Part shown: positions 26,129 through 33,755 of the stretch, piece after piece
How positions within the stretch are numbered: position 1 is the first letter of the stretch
Layout: every line of letters starts with the position of its first letter
Position numbers and translations under genes: made by a program
Source of the DNA: Roseburia hominis
Lineage (GTDB): Bacteria > Bacillota > Clostridia > Lachnospirales > Lachnospiraceae
Assembly: GCA_040702975.1 (NCBI GenBank)
Contig: CP159990.1
Location: 2,480,001-2,544,000 of the forward strand
DNA: 64,000 bases
Reading direction: 5' to 3'
The notes under the pieces: generated by a model
The model's input: the letters and a program-made list of their open reading frames with translations, nothing else
Database searches by the model: none
What the model was told of the DNA's origin: nothing

Positions 26129-26690
26129 ATTCGGTTCTCCCTTCTGAATTTCTATTCGAATTCTTATCATTTGGCATTTTTTTCGGGATATTCGGCGTCA
26201 TTTGATTTACATTTTCCCCGAATCGTGTGGCGTCGCTCGTATTTGCCAAATCTTGCATAGTATCGGTTATATTTCCCATGCTCTGCATCATATCGCCCAT
26301 ACTTCCCATACCCTGCATCATATCGCCCATATTTCCCATGCCTTGCATCATATCGTCCATATTTCCCATACTTTGCATCATCTCCATCATACTCATGGCC
26401 TGACGGACATTTTCGACCGAGGATGCGACGTCCGGAGAAAGATAGGGCGCAAGGTCTTCGGTGAAGGAATCCATATCAAGCTTTTTTTGCCGCAGCCGCC
26501 TTCTGCGGCTATCATGATAAGGAGGTCGGAAACAGGCTATGGCATTCTGAAGTTCCGTAAATTTGGCGTAAATGCCCGCCATACGCTGTAGATGGGGTGG
26601 CAGATAGGGAATCATGAGCTTCATTGTCTGAAGCATTTCATTGGTCACCATTTGATCAAATGGTGTCATTACAGGCGGTTTTTTCTCCAT
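25983..26690 (-). CDS. Helical protein with MMQxMGNMGD repeats and overprinted tail
   Basis: This 235-residue protein has three parts. The N-terminal 60 residues (MTPFDQMVTNEMLQTMKLMI and on) are helical and look like the conserved part. Then come five copies of a ten-residue repeat MMQxMGNMGD, and last a Pro/Gly/Asp-rich tail of about 60 residues. The last 146 nt overlap the next gene in another frame, so the tail is probably not ancestral and may come from loss of an earlier stop. GGGAG precedes the chosen ATG at 26690 by 5 nt; ATGs at 26705 and 26702 lack a site. Function unknown. Confidence 0.6.
   Translation of the reverse strand: MEKKPPVMTPFDQMVTNEMLQTMKLMIPYLPPHLQRMAGIYAKFTELQNAIACFRPPYHDSRRRRLRQKKLDMDSFTEDLAPYLSPDVASSVENVRQAMSMMEMMQSMGNMDDMMQGMGNMGDMMQGMGSMGDMMQSMGNITDTMQDLANTSDATRFGENVNQMTPNIPKKMPNDKNSNRNSEGRTEYERMDEQPAPGGSGSGEAGTDPDGGQSDPREKRQEPGTGHDVPDHGSQ
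26232..26381 (-). repeat. Tandem 30-bp repeat encoding MMQxMGNMGD
   Basis: Five tandem 30-bp units encode decapeptides MMQSMGNMDD, MMQGMGNMGD, MMQGMGSMGD, MMQSMGNITD and a diverged TMQDLANTSD. The in-frame period makes copy number free to change without frameshift. Confidence 0.85.
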
Positions 26691-26791
26691 ATATGCTCCC
26701 ATCATACAGCGTTATAAATATATATGAAGCCGGGCGCTGATTTATGAAAACCGCATATGATAAAAAAAGATGAAAAATGGAGACGTTAGTT

Positions 26792-26941
26792 ATGGATGGA
26801 AGAATCGTCATAGACGGAAATTCGGTATATGAGATCGACGAGGCATGTTTGATTAAAAAGAAGAAAGAACAGAAGACTGTTTCCCAGAAACCTATTGAAA
26901 AAGGCGAGAACGAGGCGCCGAAAAAGAGTGAGAGCCTTTAA
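26792..26941 (+). CDS. 49-residue small protein, unrecognised
   Basis: This short frame begins with MDGRIVIDGNSVYEID and ends in a Lys/Glu-rich tail. GGAG lies about 19 nt before its ATG, within a reasonable leader. The coding frame ends in the left arm of a terminator, as is common for genuine short genes. The N-terminus resembles a compact beta motif. Similar short proteins occur in Lachnospiraceae (recollection, unverified). No function can be named. Confidence 0.6.
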   Translation: MDGRIVIDGNSVYEIDEACLIKKKKEQKTVSQKPIEKGENEAPKKSESL

Positions 26942-26956
26942 AGCCCTCACTCTTTT
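26922..26956 (+). terminator. Intrinsic terminator overlapping the small gene end
   Basis: AAAAGAGTGAGAGC (26922-26935) pairs with GCCCTCACTCTTTT (26943-26956) with one mismatch. The stop codon lies in the loop. Confidence 0.8.
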
Positions 26957-26958
26957 GG

Positions 26959-27095
26959 ATTGCCAAGCATACCTGAGTGAAGGTCCAGTGGACCTTCATC
27001 TCGGTTGCCTAGCATGCCTAAGTGAACGTCCAGTGGACGTTCATCTCGGTTGCCAAGCATACCTGAAATAAGGTCCAGTGGACCTTATTTTGGTT
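26959..27095 (+). repeat. Three tandem copies of the 45-bp palindromic repeat
   Basis: Units start at 26959, 27004 and 27049, exactly 45 bp apart. Their cores are GAAGGTCCAGTGGACCTTC, GAACGTCCAGTGGACGTTC and AAGGTCCAGTGGACCTT with TA extensions. The arms differ between units but each unit is self-complementary. Confidence 0.95.
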
Positions 27096-27109
27096 AAGAT
27101 TTTTTTATC

Positions 27110-27388
27110 CTAGCATCCGCAACCGCAGCCGTCGCCGCGTCCACCGAAGCCTCCGCCACAACCATTTCCGCAGCCACCACAGAAGATGAGGAGAAGGATA
27201 ATCCACAGACAACTGTCGTTTCCGCAGCCACATCCGTCACCACGTCCGCCGAAACCGCCGCCGCAGCCGCCACAGCAAACAAGAAGAATGATGATCCACA
27301 GGCAGGAAGACATTCCACCGCCGCATCCATAGTTATTTGCTACGTTTTCGCATCCGCATCCACAGTTTGTTGCACTTAAATCACTCAT
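27110..27388 (-). CDS. Gly/Cys-rich membrane-segment protein ('chorion class high-cysteine' type)
   Basis: This 92-residue protein consists largely of Gly and Cys. It has two near-identical halves, each with a hydrophobic SCLWIILLL-type stretch followed by CCGGCGGGFGGRGDGCGCG-like sequence. It probably forms two short membrane or self-associating segments. Such proteins in clostridia are often annotated 'chorion class high-cysteine HCB protein 13' and may be spore-surface or sporulation proteins; function is unproven. It has a GGAGGC site 9 nt before the ATG and is divergent from the subtilase gene. Confidence 0.75.
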   Translation of the reverse strand: MSDLSATNCGCGCENVANNYGCGGGMSSCLWIIILLVCCGGCGGGFGGRGDGCGCGNDSCLWIILLLIFCGGCGNGCGGGFGGRGDGCGCGC

Positions 27389-27445
27389 GTTAAATTGCCT
27401 CCAATTAGGTTTCTTTACACTTCATCATATGTGGCAGGGCTTGAC

Positions 27446-27497
27446 AGTGTTTCTACATTTTTACAAAAAAATGTGAAAATGTAGAAACACTTTTTTA
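27446..27497 (+). terminator. Long hairpin with T-run in a divergent region
   Basis: A 20-bp arm beginning AGTGTTTCTACATTTT (27446-27465) pairs with 27472-27491 with one mismatch around a 6-nt loop and is followed by T residues. It lies between two divergent gene starts rather than after a gene. It may be an attenuator for the subtilase or a guard against read-through. Confidence 0.6.
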
Positions 27498-27599
27498 TGC
27501 CGATAGGTTCTCTGAACTACAGGTTTGTTCCCTACATATAATAATGCAAGGGATACCAGTAATTATTTTTTGATTCGAATGGAATTTTCAGGAGGTATT

Positions 27600-28505
27600 A
27601 TGGATAGAGTAAGAAAGTTAATCGGCATGGAGGAAGCTAAGCGCTATCATTTGACCGGGCAGGGCATCACGGCCGCCGTCCTTGATACCGGAATCAGCCC
27701 GCACCCGGATCTTGTACCGCGCATCATAGGCTGGAAGGACTGCGTAAATGGGAAGGAATTCATTTATGACGACTGCGGGCATGGGACCCATGTCACGGGA
27801 ATCCTCGCCGGCGACGGACGATGCCGCCAGGGCCTCTATGCGGGGATAGCACCCAGGGCCATGCTGGTATGTGTCAAGGTGTTGAACCAAAGGGGTGGGG
27901 GCAGGATCGATGATGTCATAAGAGGAATCCGCTATGTATTGAGTCAAAAGGACCGAATGCATATCCGAATCGTCAATATTTCCATCGGTACTCTGCCGCA
28001 TCCGGAAAATGAAAAAGAGCAGCAGCTTCTCGTCTGGGTCGAGCGTTTATGGGACGCGGGAATCGTGGTCGTGACAGCAGCGGGAAATCTGGGGCCAAAC
28101 AGTGGCAGCGTGACTTTGCCGGGAATCAGCAAAAAGGTGATCACCGTCGGGTCCTGCGACCTGCCGCTGAACACGAAAAATCAAAAACGGCCATTACTTT
28201 ATTCCGGCTGCGGCCCCACAGCCGACTGCGTGAAGAAACCGGATATCTCCGCGCCGGGAAATGCGGTATCCTCCTGCAATTTCCGCTATCCCAGGCGCTC
28301 CGTCCAGCCATATATACGAAAAAACGGCACTTCTATGTCCACCCCGATGGCAGCCGGGGCGGTGGCACTTCTGTTAGAAAAATATCCCGACATGAGTAAT
28401 GTGGAGGTAAAGCTCAGACTGTGGGATTGCTGCACGGATGTGGGCGCGCCGGAAAATCTCCAGGGGCACGGCCGGATTCATGTCGGGAGGCTTTTAAAAG
28501 ATTAA
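27600..28505 (+). CDS. S8 family (subtilisin-like) serine peptidase
   Basis: This 301-residue subtilase has all catalytic residues visible: Asp29 (VLDTGIS), His61 (GHGTHV), oxyanion Asn162 (AAGN) and Ser244 (NGTSMSTP). There is no signal peptide and no clear propeptide, so it is an intracellular or maturation-independent type. The longer frame starts at 27525, but AGGAGGT lies directly before the ATG at 27600. The divergent Cys/Gly-rich gene and the hairpin upstream suggest a regulated, possibly sporulation-linked, gene (inference). Confidence 0.92.
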   Translation: MDRVRKLIGMEEAKRYHLTGQGITAAVLDTGISPHPDLVPRIIGWKDCVNGKEFIYDDCGHGTHVTGILAGDGRCRQGLYAGIAPRAMLVCVKVLNQRGGGRIDDVIRGIRYVLSQKDRMHIRIVNISIGTLPHPENEKEQQLLVWVERLWDAGIVVVTAAGNLGPNSGSVTLPGISKKVITVGSCDLPLNTKNQKRPLLYSGCGPTADCVKKPDISAPGNAVSSCNFRYPRRSVQPYIRKNGTSMSTPMAAGAVALLLEKYPDMSNVEVKLRLWDCCTDVGAPENLQGHGRIHVGRLLKD

Positions 28506-28536
28506 CGATAATTTTGAACTTGTAAAGAAAAAATAC

Positions 28537-28565
28537 TTGACACCCACCCGGGAATGTTATATGAT
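28537..28565 (+). promoter_or_regulatory. Predicted sigma-A promoter of ylxM-ffh
   Basis: TTGACA (28537-28542) and TATGAT (28560-28565) are separated by 17 nt, only 16 nt before the ylxM start. Confidence 0.8.
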
Positions 28566-28581
28566 AACTCAGGTGAGAAAA

Positions 28582-28926
28582 ATGGATGAGATATTAAAAC
28601 AGACACTTTTATATGATTTCTACGGCGAGCTTTTGACGGAACACCAAAAAGCAGTTTACGAGCAGGCTGTTCTGGAAGACTTCTCTTTAAGCGAAGTGGC
28701 TGCCCAGGAGGGAATCAGCCGTCAGGGCGTACATGACCTGATTAAGCGTTGCAACAGATCGCTGGAGAGTTATGAAGAGAAGCTTCACCTGGTGGAACGT
28801 TTTATGTCTGTAAAGCAGAAAGTTCATGAGATGGATGAACTGCTCACCCACTATGAGGAGCATGACAGTAAGGAACTTGTCGCAAGACTTAAGACGATTT
28901 CCGGTGAGATAATAGAGGAGTTATAA
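28582..28926 (+). CDS. ylxM: YlxM family DNA-binding protein (SRP-associated)
   Basis: This is a 114-residue YlxM/P13-type protein with a sigma-70 region 4-like helix-turn-helix (LSEVAAQEGISRQGVHDLIK, about 38-57) and a C-terminal helical tail. YlxM is encoded just before ffh in most Firmicutes and has been linked to the signal recognition particle. The frame is open 15 codons upstream, but that part contains the promoter; AGGTGAG precedes the ATG at 28582. It ends 1 nt before ffh. Confidence 0.92.
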   Translation: MDEILKQTLLYDFYGELLTEHQKAVYEQAVLEDFSLSEVAAQEGISRQGVHDLIKRCNRSLESYEEKLHLVERFMSVKQKVHEMDELLTHYEEHDSKELVARLKTISGEIIEEL

Positions 28927-28927
28927 T

Positions 28928-30289
28928 ATGGCATTTGACAGCTTGACCGAGAAACTTCAGAACGTATTTAAGAACCTGCGCAGTAAAGGGCGCCTTACGG
29001 AAGAGGATGTAAAAACCGCTCTTCGCGAAGTCAAGATGGCTCTTCTGGAGGCAGATGTTAACTTTAAGGTCGTCAAAAAATTCATCAAAGACGTGCAGGA
29101 GCGCGCGGTCGGCCAGGACGTTATGAACGGACTGAATCCCGGCCAGATGGTCATTAAGATTGTGAATGAAGAGATGGTAAGCCTGATGGGAAGCGAGACT
29201 ACAGAGATAAAGCTCCAGCCGGGCAGTGCCAAGACGGTAATCCTGATGGCCGGTCTGCAGGGTGCCGGTAAAACGACCAGCACAGCAAAACTGGCAGGCA
29301 AGTACAAATTAAAAGGCAAAAAACCTCTTCTGGTCGCCTGTGACGTCTATCGTCCTGCAGCAATCAAGCAGTTACAAATCAACGGTGAGAAACAGGGCGT
29401 GGAGGTATTCTCCATGGGCGAGAACCAAAGGCCCGCCAACATAGCAAAAGCAGCCCTGGAACATGCCGCGAAGAATGGCAACAACATTATTATTCTGGAT
29501 ACGGCAGGCCGTCTGCATGTAGATGAAGAGATGATGGCAGAGCTTCAGGAGATCAAAGAGGCCGTGGAAGTTCACCAGAGCATTCTGGTCGTAGATGCTA
29601 TGACCGGACAGGATGCCGTAAATGTAGCAGATAGTTTTAATCAGAAGATAGGAATAGACGGAGTGATCCTTACCAAGCTGGACGGTGATACCAGAGGCGG
29701 TGCGGCGCTTTCCATCAAAGCAGTCACCGGCTGCCCGATCCTCTATGTCGGTATGGGAGAGAAGCTCTCAGATCTGGAGCAGTTCTATCCGGATCGTATG
29801 GCTTCCCGTATCCTGGGAATGGGCGATGTCCTCAGCCTGATCGAGAAGGCAGGCGCCGAGATTGATGAGGATCAGGCCAAAAAGATGACGGAAAAGCTCA
29901 AGAAGGCACAGTTCGACTTTGACGATTATCTGGAAAGTATGAAGCAGATGCGTAAGATGGGCGGTTTCGGAAGTATCATGAGTATGCTTCCCAGCCTTGG
30001 CGGTATGGGAGGACGCGGCAAGATGCCGGAGATCGATTCCGATGAAGCTGAGAAGAAGATGGCACGCGTGGAGGCGATTATTTATTCCATGACTCCCGCA
30101 GAACGAAGGAATCCGGATCTTTTGAACCCGTCCCGCAAGCACAGAATCGCGAAGGGGGCAGGAGTCGATATCGCAGAAGTGAACCGGACCGTCAAGCAGT
30201 TCGACCAGATGCGCAAGATGATGAAACAGTTCCCCGGCATGATGGGAGGACGCGGCGGCAAAAAGGGACGTATGAAGCTCCCGTTCTAA
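28928..30289 (+). CDS. ffh: Signal recognition particle protein Ffh
   Basis: This 453-residue SRP54 GTPase binds signal sequences and 4.5S/SRP RNA and targets membrane proteins to FtsY. It has an N-terminal helical bundle, G-domain with G1 GLQGAGKTT (about 106-114), DTAGRLHVDEEM (about 190-201) and TKLDGDTRGGAALS (about 248-261), and a C-terminal Met-rich M domain (from about 320) with MxxMPG-like clusters. The SRP RNA gene was not seen in the window. It is co-transcribed with ylxM and probably continues to rpsP or stops at the weak hairpin near 30354. Confidence 0.97.
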   Translation: MAFDSLTEKLQNVFKNLRSKGRLTEEDVKTALREVKMALLEADVNFKVVKKFIKDVQERAVGQDVMNGLNPGQMVIKIVNEEMVSLMGSETTEIKLQPGSAKTVILMAGLQGAGKTTSTAKLAGKYKLKGKKPLLVACDVYRPAAIKQLQINGEKQGVEVFSMGENQRPANIAKAALEHAAKNGNNIIILDTAGRLHVDEEMMAELQEIKEAVEVHQSILVVDAMTGQDAVNVADSFNQKIGIDGVILTKLDGDTRGGAALSIKAVTGCPILYVGMGEKLSDLEQFYPDRMASRILGMGDVLSLIEKAGAEIDEDQAKKMTEKLKKAQFDFDDYLESMKQMRKMGGFGSIMSMLPSLGGMGGRGKMPEIDSDEAEKKMARVEAIIYSMTPAERRNPDLLNPSRKHRIAKGAGVDIAEVNRTVKQFDQMRKMMKQFPGMMGGRGGKKGRMKLPF

Positions 30290-30290
30290 C

Positions 30291-30325
30291 TTCCGGGCAT
30301 GCCTAATGGACAGTTCATGCGGACA
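30291..30325 (+). repeat. Degenerate palindromic repeat with internal deletion
   Basis: GGGCATGCCTAA is followed by TGGACAGTTCATGCGG. This reads like a family copy from which about 12 nt of the left stem arm were lost. Assignment is tentative. Confidence 0.4.
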
Positions 30326-30353
30326 CATTTGGCATACAGTTAATACGGAGGCA

Positions 30354-30386
30354 AGGGGAATACGATGTGGCATTGCCCTGATTTTT
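30354..30386 (+). terminator. Weak intrinsic terminator after ffh
   Basis: AGGGGAAT (30354-30361) pairs with ATTGCCCT (30372-30379) with one mismatch, followed by GATTTTT. An AT-rich inverted repeat (around 30394-30420) follows before rpsP. Confidence 0.5.
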
Positions 30387-30469
30387 AAATAAGATATATA
30401 CGCATAACATGCGATATATAAATAAATTAAGTATATAGAATAAATGAATGATTCAGGAGGTACACTAAA

Positions 30470-30715
30470 ATGGCAGTTAAAATCAGATTAAAAAGAATGG
30501 GACAGAAGAAGGCTCCTTTCTATCGTATCGTTGTAGCAGACGGACGCGCTCCGAGAGATGGAAAATTCATCGAAGAGATCGGTACTTATGATCCGACCCG
30601 TGATCCGAGCGTATTCAAGGTAGACGAAGAAGCAGCAAAGAGATGGTTACAGAATGGTGCACAGCCGACAGAAACAGTTGGAAAGATCTTTAAGGCAGCT
30701 GGCATTGAAAAATAA
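30470..30715 (+). CDS. rpsP: 30S ribosomal protein S16
   Basis: This is an 81-residue bS16, of usual length, beginning with the family motif [20 protein letters not shown]. It binds 16S rRNA and is needed for 30S assembly. It is preceded by a 180-nt leader with an AT-rich inverted repeat and a strong AGGAGGT site. It is followed at 23 nt by khpA, the usual order in Firmicutes. Confidence 0.98.
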   Translation: MAVKIRLKRMGQKKAPFYRIVVADGRAPRDGKFIEEIGTYDPTRDPSVFKVDEEAAKRWLQNGAQPTETVGKIFKAAGIEK

Positions 30716-30738
30716 TATTCATTGCGGAGGTGCAGGTG

Positions 30739-30969
30739 ATGAAAAATTTAGTTGAAGTTATCACAAAAGCACTGGTTGACAATCCAGAGGGTGTTGTGGT
30801 TACAGAAAAACAGGAAGGTAAGACCACTGTAATCGAAGTACATGTGTCGGATAATGACATGGGAAAGGTAATCGGCAAACAGGGTCGTATTGCAAAAGCA
30901 ATCCGTTCTGTTGTAAAGGCTGCGGCAGCAAAAGAGGACAAGAAGGTCGTAGTTGAGATTATGCAATAG
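30739..30969 (+). CDS. khpA: KH-domain RNA-binding protein KhpA
   Basis: This is a 76-residue single KH-domain protein with the GKVIGKQGR loop (GxxG, about 42-50). KhpA forms a complex with KhpB/EloR and affects RNA metabolism and cell elongation in Gram-positive bacteria. The frame includes an in-frame GTG at 30730, but GGAGG there is the ribosome site, so the ATG at 30739 with 7-nt spacing was chosen. Confidence 0.95.
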   Translation: MKNLVEVITKALVDNPEGVVVTEKQEGKTTVIEVHVSDNDMGKVIGKQGRIAKAIRSVVKAAAAKEDKKVVVEIMQ

Positions 30970-31021
30970 CAGAGAGAAAAGGCGCAGGTAATTTTGTTTA
31001 TCTGCGTTTTCTTTTACCGCA

Positions 31022-31110
31022 GTTGCCAGGCATGCTTGAAATAAGGTTCAGTGGACCTTATGTTGGTTGCCATGCATATTTGAGTGAAGGTCCGATAGCC
31101 CTTCATCTCA
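31022..31110 (+). repeat. Two tandem palindromic repeats between khpA and rimM
   Basis: Copy 1 (31022-31065) has core AAGGTTCAGTGGACCTT with one arm mismatch. Copy 2 (31066-31110) has the eroded core GAAGGTCCGATAGCCCTTC. They interrupt an otherwise compact ribosomal operon. Confidence 0.85.
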
Positions 31111-31158
31111 AAGGCAAAAACAAGGTTAATTGATTACAGCAAAATATGGGAGAATAAG

Positions 31159-31671
31159 ATGATAAATAGCGAGTATTTACAGGTGGGAGTCATCACCTCC
31201 ACACATGGAATCAAAGGGGAAGTAAAGGTGTTTCCGACCACCGACGATCCGACACGGTTTGATGATTTAAAGCAGGTGATCCTGGATACCGGACGGGCAC
31301 AGCTTCCACTTGAAATCGAACATGTGAAGTATTTCAAACAATATGTGATCCTGAAATTCAAAGGGATCAATGACATTAATGATATTGAAAAATACCGTAA
31401 GATGCCTCTTTTCGTTTCACGCGAGGATGCGGTTGAACTGGAAGAGGATGAATATTTCGTGGCGGACATGCTGGGACTAACCGTCTATACGGAGGACGGC
31501 AAAGAGTTTGGCGTCTTAAAGGATATTATGGAGACCGGGGCAAATGATGTCTATGTGGTAGACAGCAAGGAACACGGCGAAGTGCTTCTTCCGGCAATCC
31601 ACGAGTGTATTCTGGACGTGGATCTTGAGAAACGCAGGATGACTGTCCACATCATGAACGGTCTTATATAG
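31159..31671 (+). CDS. rimM: Ribosome maturation factor RimM
   Basis: This is a 170-residue RimM: an N-terminal RimM beta-barrel (QVGVITSTHGIKGEVKVFPT, about 7-26) plus a C-terminal PRC-barrel domain (from about 95, YFVADMLGLTVYTEDG). It helps process the 30S head near S19. It is followed by trmD at 13 nt, the usual partner. Confidence 0.97.
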   Translation: MINSEYLQVGVITSTHGIKGEVKVFPTTDDPTRFDDLKQVILDTGRAQLPLEIEHVKYFKQYVILKFKGINDINDIEKYRKMPLFVSREDAVELEEDEYFVADMLGLTVYTEDGKEFGVLKDIMETGANDVYVVDSKEHGEVLLPAIHECILDVDLEKRRMTVHIMNGLI

Positions 31672-31684
31672 AGAGGTTGGAAGA

Positions 31685-32512
31685 ATGAAATTTCATATTA
31701 TGACATTATTTCCGGATATGATCATGAATGGACTGGGTACCAGTATCATCGGGCGTGCGGTGGAAAAAGGTATATTGGAGATCAAAGCATGGAATATCCG
31801 GGACTATGCGTTCAACAAGCATCAGAGCGTAGATGATTATCCGTATGGGGGCGGCGCCGGTATGCTGATGCAGGCAGAGCCGGTCTATCAGACCTGGAAG
31901 GCGATTTGCGAGGATTCCGGTATATTAGAACCCCCGGGCGGTGCAGCGCCGGAGGAAAATGAGGTAACCCTGGCAGGTAGAAAAACTCCACGGGTCGTAT
32001 ATCTGTCCCCGCAGGGCAGACCATTTAGTCAGGCCATGGCAGAAGAATTCGCAAAAGAAGAGGAGCTTATCTTGCTCTGCGGCCATTATGAGGGGATTGA
32101 TGAGCGTGTTTTGGAAGAGATCGTGACCGATTACGTCTCAGCCGGAGACTATGTGCTTACCGGAGGCGAGCTCCCCGCTATGATGATAGTAGACGCGATC
32201 AGCCGTCTGATTCCGGGAGTCCTGCACAACGATGTGTCCGCAGAGTTTGAAAGTTTTCAGGATCATCTACTGGAATATCCACAGTATTCCAGACCAGAGA
32301 TCTGGCACGACAGGCAGGTACCGCCAATCCTTCTTTCCGGCCATCACGCTAACGTGGAAAAATGGAGAAGAGAGCAATCCGTGATCCGTACAGCCAAATG
32401 GCGGCCGGACCTTCTTGAACATGCCGAACTTACAAAAAAAGAGCAGGAACTGGTCAGGCAGACGATTGAGGAGCAGGAAGAAGCCAGTGGTGAAAAACTG
32501 CAAAAATCCTAA
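31685..32512 (+). CDS. trmD: tRNA (guanine37-N1)-methyltransferase TrmD
   Basis: This 275-residue SPOUT-family methyltransferase uses SAM to methylate G37. The N-terminus is typical (MKFHIMTLFPDM), and the knot-forming loop motifs LCGHYEGIDERVLEE and DYVLTGGELPAMM are present. A stretch of about 25 residues (near 78-102, ILEPPGGAAPEENEVTLAGR) before RVVYLSPQGRPF is longer than in many homologues; its DNA is not the palindromic repeat. Separate promoter and rplS follow. Confidence 0.96.
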   Translation: MKFHIMTLFPDMIMNGLGTSIIGRAVEKGILEIKAWNIRDYAFNKHQSVDDYPYGGGAGMLMQAEPVYQTWKAICEDSGILEPPGGAAPEENEVTLAGRKTPRVVYLSPQGRPFSQAMAEEFAKEEELILLCGHYEGIDERVLEEIVTDYVSAGDYVLTGGELPAMMIVDAISRLIPGVLHNDVSAEFESFQDHLLEYPQYSRPEIWHDRQVPPILLSGHHANVEKWRREQSVIRTAKWRPDLLEHAELTKKEQELVRQTIEEQEEASGEKLQKS

Positions 32513-32520
32513 GAAATCGC

Positions 32521-32549
32521 TTGCAAAAAAGATAAGTATGTGCTAAAAT
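32521..32549 (+). promoter_or_regulatory. Predicted sigma-A promoter of rplS
   Basis: TTGCAA (32521-32526) and TAAAAT (32544-32549) are separated by 17 nt. The transcribed leader of about 75 nt is long enough for an L19 autoregulatory structure, but none was verified. Confidence 0.75.
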
Positions 32550-32631
32550 ATCTCATGTTGTGAGAAAAAAAGAGATGGTCCTCTGGTACAGAAGGTATTA
32601 AGAACGTCAAAATATGAAGGAGGTCACACAC

Positions 32632-32979
32632 ATGAACGATATCATCAAAAATATCGAAGCAGCACAGTTAAAAGAGAATGCTCCCCAGTTTAACGTTGGT
32701 GACACCGTAAAGGTTTACGGAAAGATCAAAGAGGGTAACCGCGAGAGAATTCAGGTGTTCGAAGGAACAGTTTTGAAGAAACAGGGCGGTGGAGCAAGAG
32801 AAACATTTACAGTAAGAAAGAATTCTAACGGTATCGGTGTTGAGAAGACATGGCCGCTGCACTCTCCGAACGTAGAGAAAGTAGAAGTTGTCCGCAGAGG
32901 TAAAGTAAGACGTGCGAAACTGAACTACTTAAGAGAACGCGTAGGCAAGAGAGCAAAAGTAAAAGAATTAGTAAAATAG
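32632..32979 (+). CDS. rplS: 50S ribosomal protein L19
   Basis: This is a 115-residue bL19, of usual length, with the characteristic [20 protein letters not shown] (about 17-36) and C-terminal basic [19 protein letters not shown]. It lies at the 30S-50S interface. The frame opens 6 codons earlier, but GGAGGTC sits before the ATG at 32632. It has its own promoter and is followed by a terminator 13 nt after the stop. Confidence 0.98.
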   Translation: MNDIIKNIEAAQLKENAPQFNVGDTVKVYGKIKEGNRERIQVFEGTVLKKQGGGARETFTVRKNSNGIGVEKTWPLHSPNVEKVEVVRRGKVRRAKLNYLRERVGKRAKVKELVK

Positions 32980-32991
32980 TAAATGCTTATG

Positions 32992-33026
32992 AGGGACAAA
33001 TACGAAAAGGTACTTGTCCCTTTCTT
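32992..33026 (+). terminator. Intrinsic terminator after rplS
   Basis: AGGGACAAATAC (32992-33003) pairs with GTACTTGTCCCT (33010-33021) with one mismatch, followed by TTCTT. It supports a separate transcript for the next gene. Confidence 0.75.
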
Positions 33027-33075
33027 AATTATACGATATGATGATACCAGAGTTTGTGAAAAACAGAGGTGGAGT

Positions 33076-33663
33076 ATGCACAGAGATTTAAAATTCGGCA
33101 AAGAGACGAAGAGGAGGATGGACCTGGAGTGGGTGCCCAAAGCCCTCCTTTGGATACTTCAGATTGCAATCGTCTGTCTGTTTGCTTTTGTGTTTGTATG
33201 GTATTTCGGCCAGAGGGTAAGTAATATCGGCGATTCCATGAGTCCGGTGCTGAAAAATGGTGACGTGGTACTGGTCAACCGTATCATTTACGACGCCAGT
33301 ATGCCTAAAAGAGGAGATATCATCGTTTTCAAACCTAATGGAAATGAGAATCTTCATTCCTATGTCAAGCGTATCATCGGTCTTCCCGGCGAAACGGTGC
33401 AGATCAGGGAAGGCGAGATTTACATAAATGGTAAGAAATTAAAGGAAGACTACAAGACTTCCGAAATCACAGATCCTGGACTTGCCGTGGAGGAGATTAC
33501 ACTGGAGGGAGATGAATTCTTCGTGCTGGGAGACAATCGGGAAAGCAGCGGCGACAGCCGGATCGCGGATATCGGCAATGTAAAACGCTCTGAGATTGAG
33601 GGAAAGGCATGGTTCATCATTGCCCCCGGCAAACATTTTGGATTCATTTCCATGAAAGAGTAG
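33076..33663 (+). CDS. lepB: Signal peptidase I (first of two)
   Basis: This is a 195-residue type I signal peptidase. One membrane anchor (about 22-43) precedes the catalytic domain, with nucleophile Ser54 in IGDSMSP and general base Lys98 in YVKRIIGLPGE, plus the GDNRESSGDSR box. A longer frame from 32983 runs through the rplS terminator, so the ATG at 33076 with AGAGGTGG before it was chosen. It faces the outer leaflet and cleaves secreted preproteins. A second paralogue follows rbgA. Confidence 0.93.
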   Translation: MHRDLKFGKETKRRMDLEWVPKALLWILQIAIVCLFAFVFVWYFGQRVSNIGDSMSPVLKNGDVVLVNRIIYDASMPKRGDIIVFKPNGNENLHSYVKRIIGLPGETVQIREGEIYINGKKLKEDYKTSEITDPGLAVEEITLEGDEFFVLGDNRESSGDSRIADIGNVKRSEIEGKAWFIIAPGKHFGFISMKE

Positions 33664-33755
33664 TTATTTATTTCACAGGAAAATGTGTCCTGCGAAACGA
33701 ACATCGCCCGACGCAGGAGTCTTTAAAAAATGATAAGCAGAGGAGCAACCATATT

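Noticed and set aside
26202..26591. Plus-strand His-rich open frame (repeated IAHISHALHH)
   Set aside because: It is the antisense of the 30-bp decapeptide repeats, not an independent His-rich gene.
26959..27095. CRISPR array
   Set aside because: The three units are contiguous 45-bp repeats with no unique spacers and no cas genes nearby.
31900..31990. Repeat-derived insert in trmD
   Set aside because: The extra stretch shows none of the palindrome core or its flanks; probably ordinary length variation.
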